The notes under the pieces were generated by a model. It had not been told where the DNA came from. It did no database searches and was given only the letters and a program-made list of their open reading frames with translations. Positions 1 to 6,379 of a stretch of 9,728 nucleotides of DNA are shown here, one piece after another (position 1 is the first letter of the stretch; every line of letters starts with the position of its first letter). The stretch lies in contig JAFACP010000192.1 of assembly GCA_023425455.1 (NCBI GenBank), positions 1 to 9,728 of the forward strand. The letters run 5' to 3'. This stretch comes from Pseudomonadota bacterium. GTDB lineage: Bacteria; Pseudomonadota; Gammaproteobacteria; Enterobacterales; Enterobacteriaceae. A program made the translations under genes and the position numbers.

Positions 1-120
1 GTGCAGGAAAGGACAGATCGTGCCGGATTCAGATCTGATATCTCATCTTGCCAGATCGGGTGTCAGGAGAGGGTTCGGAGCAGGCACGTGGCGAAAAAAC
101 TTCCACAAGAGTACAGCTGA
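1..120. other. unassigned sequence beyond the 3' end of tRNA-Asp (aspV side)
   Basis: I cannot identify this stretch. Two plus-strand frames are open from the first base: one ends at the TGA at 118-120, the other runs on to the TGA at 170-172, inside the tRNA terminator hairpin. Neither translation resembles a family I recognise, and both are too short to judge. The sequence could be the tail of a gene outside the window, or non-coding. The 3' side of aspV is a known integration site for genomic islands in enterobacteria, so the neighbour here may be strain-variable. I see no repeat of the tRNA 3' end in these bases. Confidence 0.2.
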
Positions 121-127
121 AGGACAT

Positions 128-170
128 AACAGAAAAGAAAAAGGGCCATGTTATTCGCTAACATGGCCCT
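128..170 (-). terminator. rho-independent terminator of the aspV-type tRNA-Asp
   Basis: A perfect 12-bp inverted repeat (142-153 against 159-170) surrounds a 5-base loop. Read on the minus strand it begins 6 bases after the tRNA 3' end and is followed by a T-rich tract (complement of 128-141, mostly A on the plus strand). It sits where a terminator for the monocistronic tRNA transcript should be. Confidence 0.88.
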
Positions 171-176
171 GAATAG

Positions 177-253
177 TGGCGGAACGGACGGGACTCGAAC
201 CCGCGACCCCCTGCGTGACAGGCAGGTATTCTAACCGACTGAACTACCGCTCC
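177..253 (-). tRNA. aspV: tRNA-Asp (anticodon GUC), aspV position
   Basis: This 77-base gene encodes aspartate tRNA. On the minus strand it begins GGAGCGGTAG and ends with an encoded CCA. The acceptor ends pair (GGAGCGG with CCGTTCC, allowing wobble), the anticodon loop reads CTGTCAC with anticodon GTC, and the T arm carries GGTTCGAGTCC. The sequence is identical to my recollection of E. coli tRNA-Asp and to the second copy at 9608-9684. It has its own promoter upstream (282-310) and a strong terminator downstream (128-170), so it is probably transcribed alone. Its place next to dnaQ corresponds to aspV in E. coli; the symbol rests on that synteny. Confidence 0.97.
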
Positions 254-274
254 GCGTTGTGTTCCGTTGGGAAC

Positions 275-310
275 GAAGCGGATATTACGGATTGCCCCGT
301 AACTCGTCAA
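275..310 (-). promoter_or_regulatory. sigma-70 promoter of tRNA-Asp (aspV)
   Basis: On the minus strand there is a -35 box TTGACG (310-305), a 17-base spacer and a -10 box TAATAT (287-282). A GC-rich discriminator (CCGC) follows and leads into the tRNA about 22 bases after the expected start near 275. A-rich and T-rich runs just upstream (about 311-350) resemble an UP element. This combination is typical of stable-RNA promoters under growth-rate and stringent (ppGpp/DksA) control; that regulation is inferred from the box pattern. Confidence 0.85.
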
Positions 311-341
311 CGCTTTTTCTTACGTTTTTAATCGTTTGCTG

Positions 342-379
342 CAAAAATCACCCGCATGCTGATTTTACGCGCATTCGGG
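342..379 (-). terminator. candidate rho-independent terminator of dnaQ
   Basis: Seven bases after the dnaQ stop codon on the minus strand, two 4-bp stem segments (CCCG/CGGG and ATGC/GCAT) separated by one mismatch enclose an 11-base loop (360-370). The hairpin is followed by TGATTTTTG. It is weaker than the tRNA terminators but lies in the right place between dnaQ and the aspV promoter. Confidence 0.5.
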
Positions 380-385
380 CACTGT

Positions 386-1117
386 TTATGCACGCCAGAG
401 GCAGCTTCCGCCCTTCTTCTGCACTAAATCCAGACGAGATTCATGGCTAACCCGCTCTTCGTCACTCGCTAAAATAACGCGTAAACGGCTTGCCTGGCGC
501 ACAACTCGCTGAATTCCCGCCTCCCCTTGCGTTTGCTGAGATTCATTTTCCATACTGAACGCCATTGACGTCTGACCGCCGGTCATCGCCAGATAGACGT
601 CTGCCAGGATCTGGGCATCGAGTAACGCCCCGTGCAGCGTTCGTTTGGTGTTGTCTATCTCATAGCGTGAGCAGAGCGCATCGAGGCTGTTACGCTTGCC
701 GGGAAACATTTTCCTTGCCAGCGCAAGGCTGTCGGTGACGTTACAGAAGGTGCTGGTTTTTGGGATATCGCGCTGCAGCTTACTGAACTCATAGTCCATA
801 AAGCCGATATCAAACGATGCGTTATGAATGACCAGCTCAGCGCCGGTAATGTATTCGAGAAATTCGTCCGCGACATCCGCAAAGGTGGGCTTATCGAGCA
901 AAAACTCATCGGCAATACCGTGAACGCCGAAGGCCTCCGGGTCCACCAGCCGATCGGGCTTCAGATAGACGTGGAAGTTGTTTCCCGTAAGACGACGGTT
1001 TACCACTTCAACGGCACCGATTTCGATAATCTTGTGCCCTTCGTAGTGTGCGCCAATTTGGTTCATACCGGTGGTTTCGGTATCAAGAACAATCTGGCGA
1101 GTAATTGCAGTGCTCAT
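386..1117 (-). CDS. dnaQ: DNA polymerase III epsilon subunit (3'-5' proofreading exonuclease)
   Basis: DnaQ removes misincorporated nucleotides as part of the Pol III core (alpha-epsilon-theta) at the replication fork. The 243-residue product matches the E. coli length and most of its sequence. All DEDDh exonuclease residues are visible: D12 and E14 in DTET, D103 in HNASFD, H162 and D167 in HGALLDAQ. The clamp-binding motif QTSMAF lies at 182-187, after which a Q-rich linker leads to the C-terminal tail that binds the alpha subunit. I chose the ATG at 1117, giving MSTAI, by homology. Another in-frame ATG three codons upstream (1126) is possible. Neither has a good Shine-Dalgarno sequence, which suits a modestly expressed subunit. 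The gene diverges from rnhA; in E. coli their promoters overlap. Confidence 0.98.
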   Translation of the reverse strand: MSTAITRQIVLDTETTGMNQIGAHYEGHKIIEIGAVEVVNRRLTGNNFHVYLKPDRLVDPEAFGVHGIADEFLLDKPTFADVADEFLEYITGAELVIHNASFDIGFMDYEFSKLQRDIPKTSTFCNVTDSLALARKMFPGKRNSLDALCSRYEIDNTKRTLHGALLDAQILADVYLAMTGGQTSMAFSMENESQQTQGEAGIQRVVRQASRLRVILASDEERVSHESRLDLVQKKGGSCLWRA

Positions 1118-1181
1118 AGCGGTCATTTATGTCAGACTTATCGTTTAACTGAACGTTTCGAATACAGGAAGTCTACCAGAG
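1118..1181. promoter_or_regulatory. divergent rnhA/dnaQ control region
   Basis: These 64 bases separate the divergent starts of dnaQ and rnhA. In E. coli the two genes are transcribed from overlapping divergent promoters here and within the rnhA coding start. I do not see a consensus-quality promoter. The best plus-strand candidate is TTGCAG (1106-1111), a 17-base spacer and TATGTC, which is weak. A clear Shine-Dalgarno AGGAAG (1166-1171) serves rnhA with a 10-base gap, whereas dnaQ has none. Confidence 0.5.
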
Positions 1182-1649
1182 ATGCGTAAACAGGTAGAAA
1201 TTTTCACCGATGGATCTTGTCTCGGTAACCCAGGTCCTGGCGGCTATGGTGCCATCATGCGTTATCGCCAGCACGAAAAGACTTTTAGCGAAGGCTATTT
1301 TCTGACCACCAACAACCGTATGGAGCTGATGGCGGCGATCGTGGCGCTGGAGGCCCTGAAAGAGCATTGCGATGTGGTGCTGAGCACCGACAGTCAGTAT
1401 GTGCGCCAGGGCATTACCCAGTGGATCCACAACTGGAAAAAACGCGGCTGGAAGACCGCGGATAAGAAACCGGTGAAGAATGTTGATCTCTGGAAACGTC
1501 TGGACGCCGCGCTCGGCCAGCATGAAATTAAGTGGGAATGGGTGAAAGGCCACGCCGGACATCCGGAGAACGAACGTTGCGATGAGCTCGCCCGCGCGGC
1601 AGCCTCAAACCCAGTGCATGAGGATACCGGCTACCAGCCTGATGCCTGA
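1182..1649 (+). CDS. rnhA: ribonuclease HI
   Basis: RNase HI cuts the RNA strand of RNA-DNA hybrids. It removes R-loops and RNA primers and so limits replication starting away from oriC. The product is 155 residues, the usual enterobacterial length, and is nearly identical to the E. coli enzyme over its central part. The catalytic residues are all present: D10 in FTDGS, E48 in NNRMEL, D70 in STDSQ, H124 in KGHAGH and D134 in ERCDEL. The basic protrusion that grips the hybrid (around [16 protein letters not shown]) is intact. The ATG is supported by an AGGAAG ribosome binding site ten bases upstream. Its TGA stop directly abuts the stop codon of convergent yafS. Confidence 0.98.
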   Translation: MRKQVEIFTDGSCLGNPGPGGYGAIMRYRQHEKTFSEGYFLTTNNRMELMAAIVALEALKEHCDVVLSTDSQYVRQGITQWIHNWKKRGWKTADKKPVKNVDLWKRLDAALGQHEIKWEWVKGHAGHPENERCDELARAAASNPVHEDTGYQPDA

Positions 1650-2366
1650 TCACGGCTTTCGGTATTGTCGCGTTGCGCCAACGGTCTGGCGGATTTGGGC
1701 TTTCGATTTACTTTGCTTCATCGGGTTAAGCGTCAGAGGGATGGTGCGCTTACGTGCCACAATAAATTGCAGGCAGCCCAGCGCCGGCAGGTGTGTGCTC
1801 AGTAAGGCGCCGCCCTGTCGCGTCCACGGCAGCACGTGAAAGCCGCCATAGCAAAGCACTTCGAAGTTTAACAGCGATAGCCAGTCCAGCTGACGCACCA
1901 TCGTAAACATCCGGCTGTTATAGGGTGCCTTACGTGATAACACCGGCACCAGCTTGCGAAGCCCCATCAGACTCAGCGGATTAAAACCGCTGAGGACCAG
2001 CCAGCCGTCATCAATAAGCACGCGATCGGCCTCACGAAGCAGACGATGCGGGTCACTGCACCACGGCAGCGTATGTGCCAGCAGGCAGGCATCTACTGAT
2101 TTTTCCGCAAACGGCAAATACAACGGGTCGGCCTGCACCTGCACAGGCGATCCCGCCAGGGAGACATTCACCTGATGAGAGATAGCGCAGCTTTCGGTAT
2201 TGATTTCCGCGCTGAGATTGCCAATCTTAAGCAGGTGAAAACCATACATTTTCGCCAGCCAGGGTTTTAGCTGTTGCTCTAACGCCTCGCGATAATATTC
2301 GCCCCAGGGCAATTCCGCCCAACGTTCCGGTGCTGCGACAGCCTGAGGTATCCTTGCCGGTTTCAT
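1650..2366 (-). CDS. yafS: putative SAM-dependent methyltransferase YafS
   Basis: This is a YafS orthologue of unknown substrate, with a Methyltransf_11-like Rossmann fold. The 238-residue reading is 2 residues shorter at the C-terminus than E. coli YafS as I recall it. The central block ADPLYLPF followed by SVDACLLAHTL and LREADRVLIDDGWLVLSGF resembles the mid-domain of class I methyltransferases. The usual glycine-rich motif I is replaced by LLKIGNLS (about 45-52), so SAM binding is unproven. The C-terminal tail is basic. I chose the ATG at 2366 (MKPARIP) by homology; in-frame GTG codons at 2381 and 2372 and a TTG between them are alternatives. The gene diverges from gloB, 32 bases away, and converges on rnhA with no gap. 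Confidence 0.93.
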   Translation of the reverse strand: MKPARIPQAVAAPERWAELPWGEYYREALEQQLKPWLAKMYGFHLLKIGNLSAEINTESCAISHQVNVSLAGSPVQVQADPLYLPFAEKSVDACLLAHTLPWCSDPHRLLREADRVLIDDGWLVLSGFNPLSLMGLRKLVPVLSRKAPYNSRMFTMVRQLDWLSLLNFEVLCYGGFHVLPWTRQGGALLSTHLPALGCLQFIVARKRTIPLTLNPMKQSKSKAQIRQTVGATRQYRKP

Positions 2367-2398
2367 CAACACACCCGCCACGCTATAAGAGGTAATGT

Positions 2399-3157
2399 AT
2401 GAATCTTATCAGTATTCCTGCCTTTCAGGACAACTACATCTGGGTTTTAGTTGACGACGATCGTCGCTGCATCATCGTCGATCCCGGTGAATCAGAGCCC
2501 GTTTTACAGGCGATCGGCGAAAACGGCTGGCTGCCAGAAGCAGTGCTCCTGACACACCATCATCACGATCATGTGGGTGGCGTCGCGGCCTTGCGGGCAC
2601 AATTTCCGCATCTTACGGTTTTCGGGCCGGCGGAGACACAGGACAAGGGAACCACGCAGGTTGTGAAAGAGGGTGACAGATGCCGCATCCTGGGGTGGGA
2701 ATTTTCCGTATTTGCTACCCCAGGTCACACTTTGGGCCATATTTGTTTCTACAACAAACCTTATCTTTTTTGCGGTGACACGCTCTTTTCTGGCGGCTGC
2801 GGAAGGCTATTTGAAGGAACCGCAGCGCAGATGTATCAGTCTTTACAGAAGATTAGCGCACTCCCGGATGACACCCTCGTATGTTGCGCACATGAGTACA
2901 CATTAGGAAATATGAAGTTTTGCGCAAGCATCTTACCCGACGACCCTGCGATTCAAGATTATTACCACAAAGTGAAGGAGTTACGTGCAAAAAACCAAAA
3001 AACCTTGCCGGTAACGCTGAAAAATGAGCGAGCAATAAATGTCTTCCTGCGAACAAATGATATTGATTTAATTAAAAAAATAAACAAAGAAACAAATTTG
3101 CAACAACCAGAAGAACGATTCGCCTGGTTAAGGTCAAAGAAAGACAACTTCAGCTAA
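2399..3157 (+). CDS. gloB: hydroxyacylglutathione hydrolase (glyoxalase II)
   Basis: GloB hydrolyses S-lactoylglutathione to D-lactate and glutathione, the second step of cytoplasmic methylglyoxal detoxification. The protein is 252 residues, about the E. coli length, with a metallo-beta-lactamase fold. The binuclear metal site is complete: THHHHDH at 52-58 (H53, H55, D57, H58), H110 in TPGHTLGH, D127 in FCGDTLF and H165 in CCAHEYT. The C-terminal helical domain that binds glutathione is present and includes [10 protein letters not shown]. The ATG is preceded by AAGAGG (2387-2392) with a 6-base gap. The last 120 bases are noticeably A-rich compared with the rest. It diverges from yafS; mltD follows after 68 bases and has its own promoter-like sequence. 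Confidence 0.97.
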   Translation: MNLISIPAFQDNYIWVLVDDDRRCIIVDPGESEPVLQAIGENGWLPEAVLLTHHHHDHVGGVAALRAQFPHLTVFGPAETQDKGTTQVVKEGDRCRILGWEFSVFATPGHTLGHICFYNKPYLFCGDTLFSGGCGRLFEGTAAQMYQSLQKISALPDDTLVCCAHEYTLGNMKFCASILPDDPAIQDYYHKVKELRAKNQKTLPVTLKNERAINVFLRTNDIDLIKKINKETNLQQPEERFAWLRSKKDNFS

Positions 3158-3164
3158 TTCCGGG

Positions 3165-3193
3165 TTGCCTTTTCAAAATTTCGCCGTTATCAT
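3165..3193 (+). promoter_or_regulatory. candidate sigma-70 promoter of mltD
   Basis: A -35-like TTGCCT (3165-3170), an exact 17-base spacer and a -10 box TATCAT (3188-3193) lie just after the gloB stop. The predicted start near 3200 would give an mltD leader of about 25 bases. The box match is good (4/6 and 5/6), but there is no experimental support. Confidence 0.6.
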
Positions 3194-3225
3194 CGCTCGT
3201 CTTTTAAGCAACTATTGACACACAC

Positions 3226-4590
3226 ATGAAGGCAAAAGCGATATTACTCGCCTCTGTCCTGCTTGTAGGTTGCCAGTCACAAAACGGCAGCAACGTACAA
3301 CAGCACGCACAGAGCCTTTCTGCGGCTGGTCAAGGGGAAGCAGGGAAGTTTACGAGTTCAGCGCGATGGATGGACGATGGGACGTCTTTCGCGCAGGAGC
3401 AGAACTTGTGGGCCTCTATTGGCGACGAGCTAAAGATGGGGATTCCGGAAAATAGCCGGATTCGCGAACAGAAACAGAAGTATTTGAGAAATAAGAGCTA
3501 TCTCCACGATGTAACGTTACGGGCAGAGCCGTATATGTACTGGATAGCCGGGCAAGTTAAGAAACGTAACATGCCTATGGAGCTGGTACTCCTACCCATA
3601 GTGGAGAGCGCTTTTGACCCACATGCGACGTCTGGCGCCAATGCCGCAGGCATTTGGCAGATCATACCGAGCACAGGGCGCAATTATGGTTTAAAGCAGA
3701 CCCGCAACTACGATGCACGTCGTGATGTTGTCGCGTCAACGACGGCAGCGCTCGACATGATGCAACGTCTGAACAAGATGTTCGACGGAGACTGGTTGTT
3801 AACTGTCGCAGCGTACAACAGCGGTGAAGGTCGTGTACTGAAGGCAATGAAAGCGAATAAAGCGCGTGGAAAATCCACCGACTTCTGGTCGCTCTCACTG
3901 CCGCGGGAGACCAAAATTTACGTACCTAAAATGCTGGCATTGAGTGACATACTCAAGAACAGCAAGCGTTACGGTGTACAACTGCCAACATCAGACGAAA
4001 GTCGTGCACTGGCGCGTGTTCGTCTCAGCAGCCCGGTTGATATTCAACAGGTCGCTGATATGACGGGTATGTCGGTCAATAAGCTGAAAACCTTTAACGC
4101 AGGTGTGAAAGGCTCAACGTTGGGTGCAAGCGGCCCGCGCTATGTAATGGTTCCGCAGAAGCATGCTGAGCAGTTACGTGAGTCTTTAGCGTCGGGTGAG
4201 ATAGCTGCTGTTCAGTCAACGCTGATTGCAGACACATCATCCGTTAGCAGCCGCAGCTATAAGGTTCGTTCGGGTGATACGCTCTCGGGCATAGCCTCAC
4301 GTCTTGGCGTGAGTACGAAAGATCTGCAGCAGTGGAATAATCTGCGCGGTTCCGGCCTGAAAGCGGGCCAGACCCTGACGGTCGGTGCAGGTAGCAGCGC
4401 ACAGCGTCTCGCCAGCAACAGCGATAGCATCACCTATCGCGTGCGGAAAGGTGATTCGTTGTCCAGTATCGCAAAACGACACGGCGTAAATATCAAAGAT
4501 GTGATGCGCTGGAATAATGATACTGACAATCTGCAGCCGGGCGACCAGCTCACGTTGTTTGTGAAAAACAGCGCGACGCCAGACTCCTGA
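3226..4590 (+). CDS. mltD: membrane-bound lytic murein transglycosylase D
   Basis: MltD is an outer-membrane lipoprotein that cleaves the glycan strands of peptidoglycan, forming 1,6-anhydromuramic ends. It takes part in wall remodelling and turnover. The 454-residue product starts with a lipoprotein signal whose lipobox LLVGC gives a lipidated Cys16. The transglycosylase (SLT-like) domain spans roughly 105-225. It has catalytic E127 in VESAFDP, the GIWQIIPSTG segment and the TVAAYNSGEG motif at 193-202. Two LysM peptidoglycan-binding repeats follow, starting at Y345 and Y404 and each about 43 residues long. The start matches the E. coli protein, but the bases before the ATG (ACACACAC) contain no convincing ribosome binding site. 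A strong terminator follows the stop codon. Confidence 0.97.
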   Translation: MKAKAILLASVLLVGCQSQNGSNVQQHAQSLSAAGQGEAGKFTSSARWMDDGTSFAQEQNLWASIGDELKMGIPENSRIREQKQKYLRNKSYLHDVTLRAEPYMYWIAGQVKKRNMPMELVLLPIVESAFDPHATSGANAAGIWQIIPSTGRNYGLKQTRNYDARRDVVASTTAALDMMQRLNKMFDGDWLLTVAAYNSGEGRVLKAMKANKARGKSTDFWSLSLPRETKIYVPKMLALSDILKNSKRYGVQLPTSDESRALARVRLSSPVDIQQVADMTGMSVNKLKTFNAGVKGSTLGASGPRYVMVPQKHAEQLRESLASGEIAAVQSTLIADTSSVSSRSYKVRSGDTLSGIASRLGVSTKDLQQWNNLRGSGLKAGQTLTVGAGSSAQRLASNSDSITYRVRKGDSLSSIAKRHGVNIKDVMRWNNDTDNLQPGDQLTLFVKNSATPDS

Positions 4591-4607
4591 TCGCACAATC
4601 TGAAGAT

Positions 4608-4645
4608 AAAAAGGCACCGATTCCCCTCGGTGCCTTTTTTGTTTT
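4608..4645. terminator. bidirectional rho-independent terminator between mltD and yafE
   Basis: The stem AAAAAGGCACCGA (4608-4620) pairs with TCGGTGCCTTTTT (4627-4639) around a 6-base loop. The T-run continues on the plus strand. The A-run on the left becomes a T-run on the minus strand, so the hairpin can end both mltD (stop 4590) and convergent yafE (stop at 4644-4646, inside the right flank). Confidence 0.92.
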
Positions 4646-5417
4646 ATCCTGCTTTTTGCGCCTCAGCCATGATGGTATCGCTGGTAAACGAGCCATCATC
4701 CTGCAGTTCAAAGTAGGTTTTCACGTCCGCAGACGCGCTCTGCTGGTACAGTCTGATAGCCTCGCGTAATGCTTCCGGCGTGCGCATGCGTGCAATCCAC
4801 GAACTGAACTCCAGCGGCAGGCGGTCTGTAATCAATGAGCGGGAAATTAAACCGGCTTCGGTGATAAACGACAACCACTCCCCACTGGCATAATTTCTTA
4901 CATGCGATGTGTCACGCAATACCTCCACCGTCTGTAACCAGATATCCCTGACCGGATGCCCCGGAGACATAATATCCATGATGATGAAAATGCCTCCCGG
5001 CTTCAGCACGCGTTTCACCTCCCGCAACGCCTGACCGACATCGTGCCAGTGATGCGCGGAATAACGACTGATCACGATGTCAAACGAGTGCGCCTCAAAG
5101 GGTAATGATTCGGCATATCCCTGACGGGTGCTGATGTTGTTCAGCCCTTTCGCCTTTGCCGCTTCGCCCACCACCTCGAGCATCTGAGCGGATAAGTCAT
5201 ACGCCACCACCCGAGCCACCTGCCCGGCAGCCGTAAAACTGGCGTGACCGGCGCCACAGCCCAGATCCAGCAGATGCGCCTGCGGAAAGGCCGCCAGACG
5301 CTCCGCGAGGCGGACCAAATCGCGACCGGATGCGTGTACGGCGCTACTGAGGTAAGCGCTGGCCTGAGAGCCAAACTGTTGTTCTACGTTGTCATGATGG
5401 GAACGTGTTGTCGTCAT
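4644..5417 (-). CDS. yafE: putative class I SAM-dependent methyltransferase YafE
   Basis: YafE belongs to the UbiE/BioC-like methyltransferases; its substrate is unknown. The 257-residue protein has a complete SAM-binding site: motif I LLDLGCGAGH (49-58), the acidic residue D74 after strand 2 in VVAYDLS, the AESLPF segment (102-107) with SFDIVISRYSAHHW, and the LKPGG turn (138-142). The K-12 protein I recall is about 207 residues and lacks a normal N-terminus, so this looks like the fuller ancestral form. The ATG at 5417 is preceded by AAGGA (5429-5425) with a 7-base gap. It lies 77 bases after yafD on the same strand, probably co-transcribed, although a hairpin in between may limit read-through. 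Confidence 0.93.
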   Translation of the reverse strand: MTTTRSHHDNVEQQFGSQASAYLSSAVHASGRDLVRLAERLAAFPQAHLLDLGCGAGHASFTAAGQVARVVAYDLSAQMLEVVGEAAKAKGLNNISTRQGYAESLPFEAHSFDIVISRYSAHHWHDVGQALREVKRVLKPGGIFIIMDIMSPGHPVRDIWLQTVEVLRDTSHVRNYASGEWLSFITEAGLISRSLITDRLPLEFSSWIARMRTPEALREAIRLYQQSASADVKTYFELQDDGSFTSDTIMAEAQKAG

Positions 5418-5438
5418 TGAGCTGTCCTTTTGTTGGTT

Positions 5439-5473
5439 AAATAATAAAGGGCAGCACCCGTGCAGGCCTGCCC
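5439..5473 (-). terminator. possible weak terminator or attenuator between yafD and yafE
   Basis: On the minus strand, GGGCAG (5473-5468) can pair with CTGCCC (5454-5449) across a 13-base loop, followed directly by TTTATTATTT (5448-5439). The overlapping self-complementary GCAGGCCTGC (5462-5471) could form a competing structure. The stem is only 6 bp with a long loop, so complete termination is doubtful; partial reduction of read-through into yafE is possible. Confidence 0.35.
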
Positions 5474-5494
5474 CACGGCAGACCTGACATACCG

Positions 5495-6295
5495 TTATCG
5501 CTCAGGTTTGCCGGGACTGAATTCGACTAGTAGCGGATTGTGATCGGAGGCGCGCGTGACCAGCACAGAGGCATCGTCTACGCTCAGGCCACGATAGAAG
5601 ACAAAATCGAGCGGACGACCAAACGCTTTTTTTCGCTGATCGTCGTGAAAATGGACTTCGCGCAGCGACATTTCGCGCGCAAAGCGATACAGCGCGTTCA
5701 TACGCGGACGACTCCAGGCATTGAAGTCCCCGGCCATGATGATTGGCCCGCTGTGATGGGCGATCTGATCGCCAATGGGAAGTAATTGCTTACTATAAAC
5801 GTCGACGCCGAGACTGAAGTTCACCGCGTGAATATTCACCACCATCAGCAGACGGGTATCTGGCAGCGGGTAGACGGTGACCAGCGCTGATTTAGCCAGG
5901 CGCAGGATCGGCTCGCGCTCGCGAAGCGGGCAGCAATAGACCGGATGTGCGGCGGAGAGCGTCATAACGCCAGAGGGATGTTGCGGTAAAACAAATGCCG
6001 GCACCTGGTCGGCCGCCAGATAGTTGGTCGTGGCAAAGCGTACCAGCTCAGGGGTGGTTTGCGCCTCCTGCAACAGCATCAGATGGGCATCTTTGCCAAA
6101 GTTTTTGAGGACGGATAACCACTCTGCACGCTGCTGTTTAAAGATATTCCACACCAGCACCCGAATTTTTTCATCGCTGCTTAATGGTGCACCGGCGGGC
6201 AATGCCTGGCTAATGCTCGCGAACGATCCCGGAGGCATGATTCTCTCCGCGGGCAATCCGGCAACATAACGCATGGCATAGGTATTTTTTCGCAC
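5495..6295 (-). CDS. yafD: endonuclease/exonuclease/phosphatase-family protein YafD
   Basis: YafD is an EEP (DNase I/exonuclease III-like) metal-dependent phosphohydrolase. Its substrate is not established; in Salmonella Enteritidis yafD has been linked to survival in egg albumen and to DNA damage. From the GTG at 6295 the product is 266 residues, the E. coli length, and most of the sequence is conserved. Visible motifs are VWNIFK (48-53), LLQEAQ with the metal ligand E77, NIHAVNF around H156, GDFN (189-192), LDFVF with D230, and SDHNPL with D251-H252. I prefer the GTG, by homology and because AGAGG (6312-6308) lies 12 bases upstream. An in-frame ATG at 6319 would add 8 residues but lacks a ribosome binding site and abuts a hairpin. 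A good promoter lies at 6351-6379. Confidence 0.95.
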   Translation of the reverse strand: MRKNTYAMRYVAGLPAERIMPPGSFASISQALPAGAPLSSDEKIRVLVWNIFKQQRAEWLSVLKNFGKDAHLMLLQEAQTTPELVRFATTNYLAADQVPAFVLPQHPSGVMTLSAAHPVYCCPLREREPILRLAKSALVTVYPLPDTRLLMVVNIHAVNFSLGVDVYSKQLLPIGDQIAHHSGPIIMAGDFNAWSRPRMNALYRFAREMSLREVHFHDDQRKKAFGRPLDFVFYRGLSVDDASVLVTRASDHNPLLVEFSPGKPER

Positions 6296-6320
6296 TGTTG
6301 GAAACAACCTCTGTAACATG

Positions 6321-6345
6321 AACCAGCCCGGAAAACGGACTGGTT
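6321..6345 (-). other. stem-loop at the predicted 5' end of the yafD mRNA
   Basis: On the minus strand AACCAG, a T.G wobble and CCG pair with CGG and CTGGTT around a 5-base loop, giving a 10-bp stem. The predicted transcription start (about 6345) coincides with its first base. It is not followed by a T-run on either strand, so it is not a convincing terminator for the MFS gene. Confidence 0.55.
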
Positions 6346-6350
6346 CTACT

Positions 6351-6379
6351 GTTATAGGGATTTTAGGTCACACTTTCAA
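6351..6379 (-). promoter_or_regulatory. sigma-70 promoter of yafD(-yafE)
   Basis: On the minus strand there is a -35 box TTGAAA (6379-6374), an exact 17-base spacer and a -10 box TATAAC (6356-6351). Each box matches 5 of 6 consensus bases. The -35 box overlaps the stop codon of the upstream MFS gene (6378-6376), so yafD appears to have its own promoter despite following in the same direction. The predicted start is near 6344-6345. Confidence 0.7.

Noticed and set aside
824..1189. Plus-strand open frame of 121 codons opposite dnaQ
   Set aside because: It is antisense to a fully conserved dnaQ, has no family resemblance and overlaps the rnhA start; it is a shadow frame.
1582..1839. Plus-strand open frame running from rnhA into the yafS region
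   Set aside because: It overlaps the rnhA end in another frame and lies opposite yafS; there is no ribosome binding site or recognisable protein.
6296..6319. Upstream ATG start for yafD (8 extra residues)
   Set aside because: There is no ribosome binding site and the ATG abuts a stem-loop. The GTG at 6295 gives the E. coli length and has AGAGG upstream. It is kept only as an alternative.
6321..6345. Hairpin after the MFS gene as its terminator
   Set aside because: No T-run follows on the minus strand, and a good promoter lies between the MFS stop and the hairpin, so a 5' leader structure fits better.
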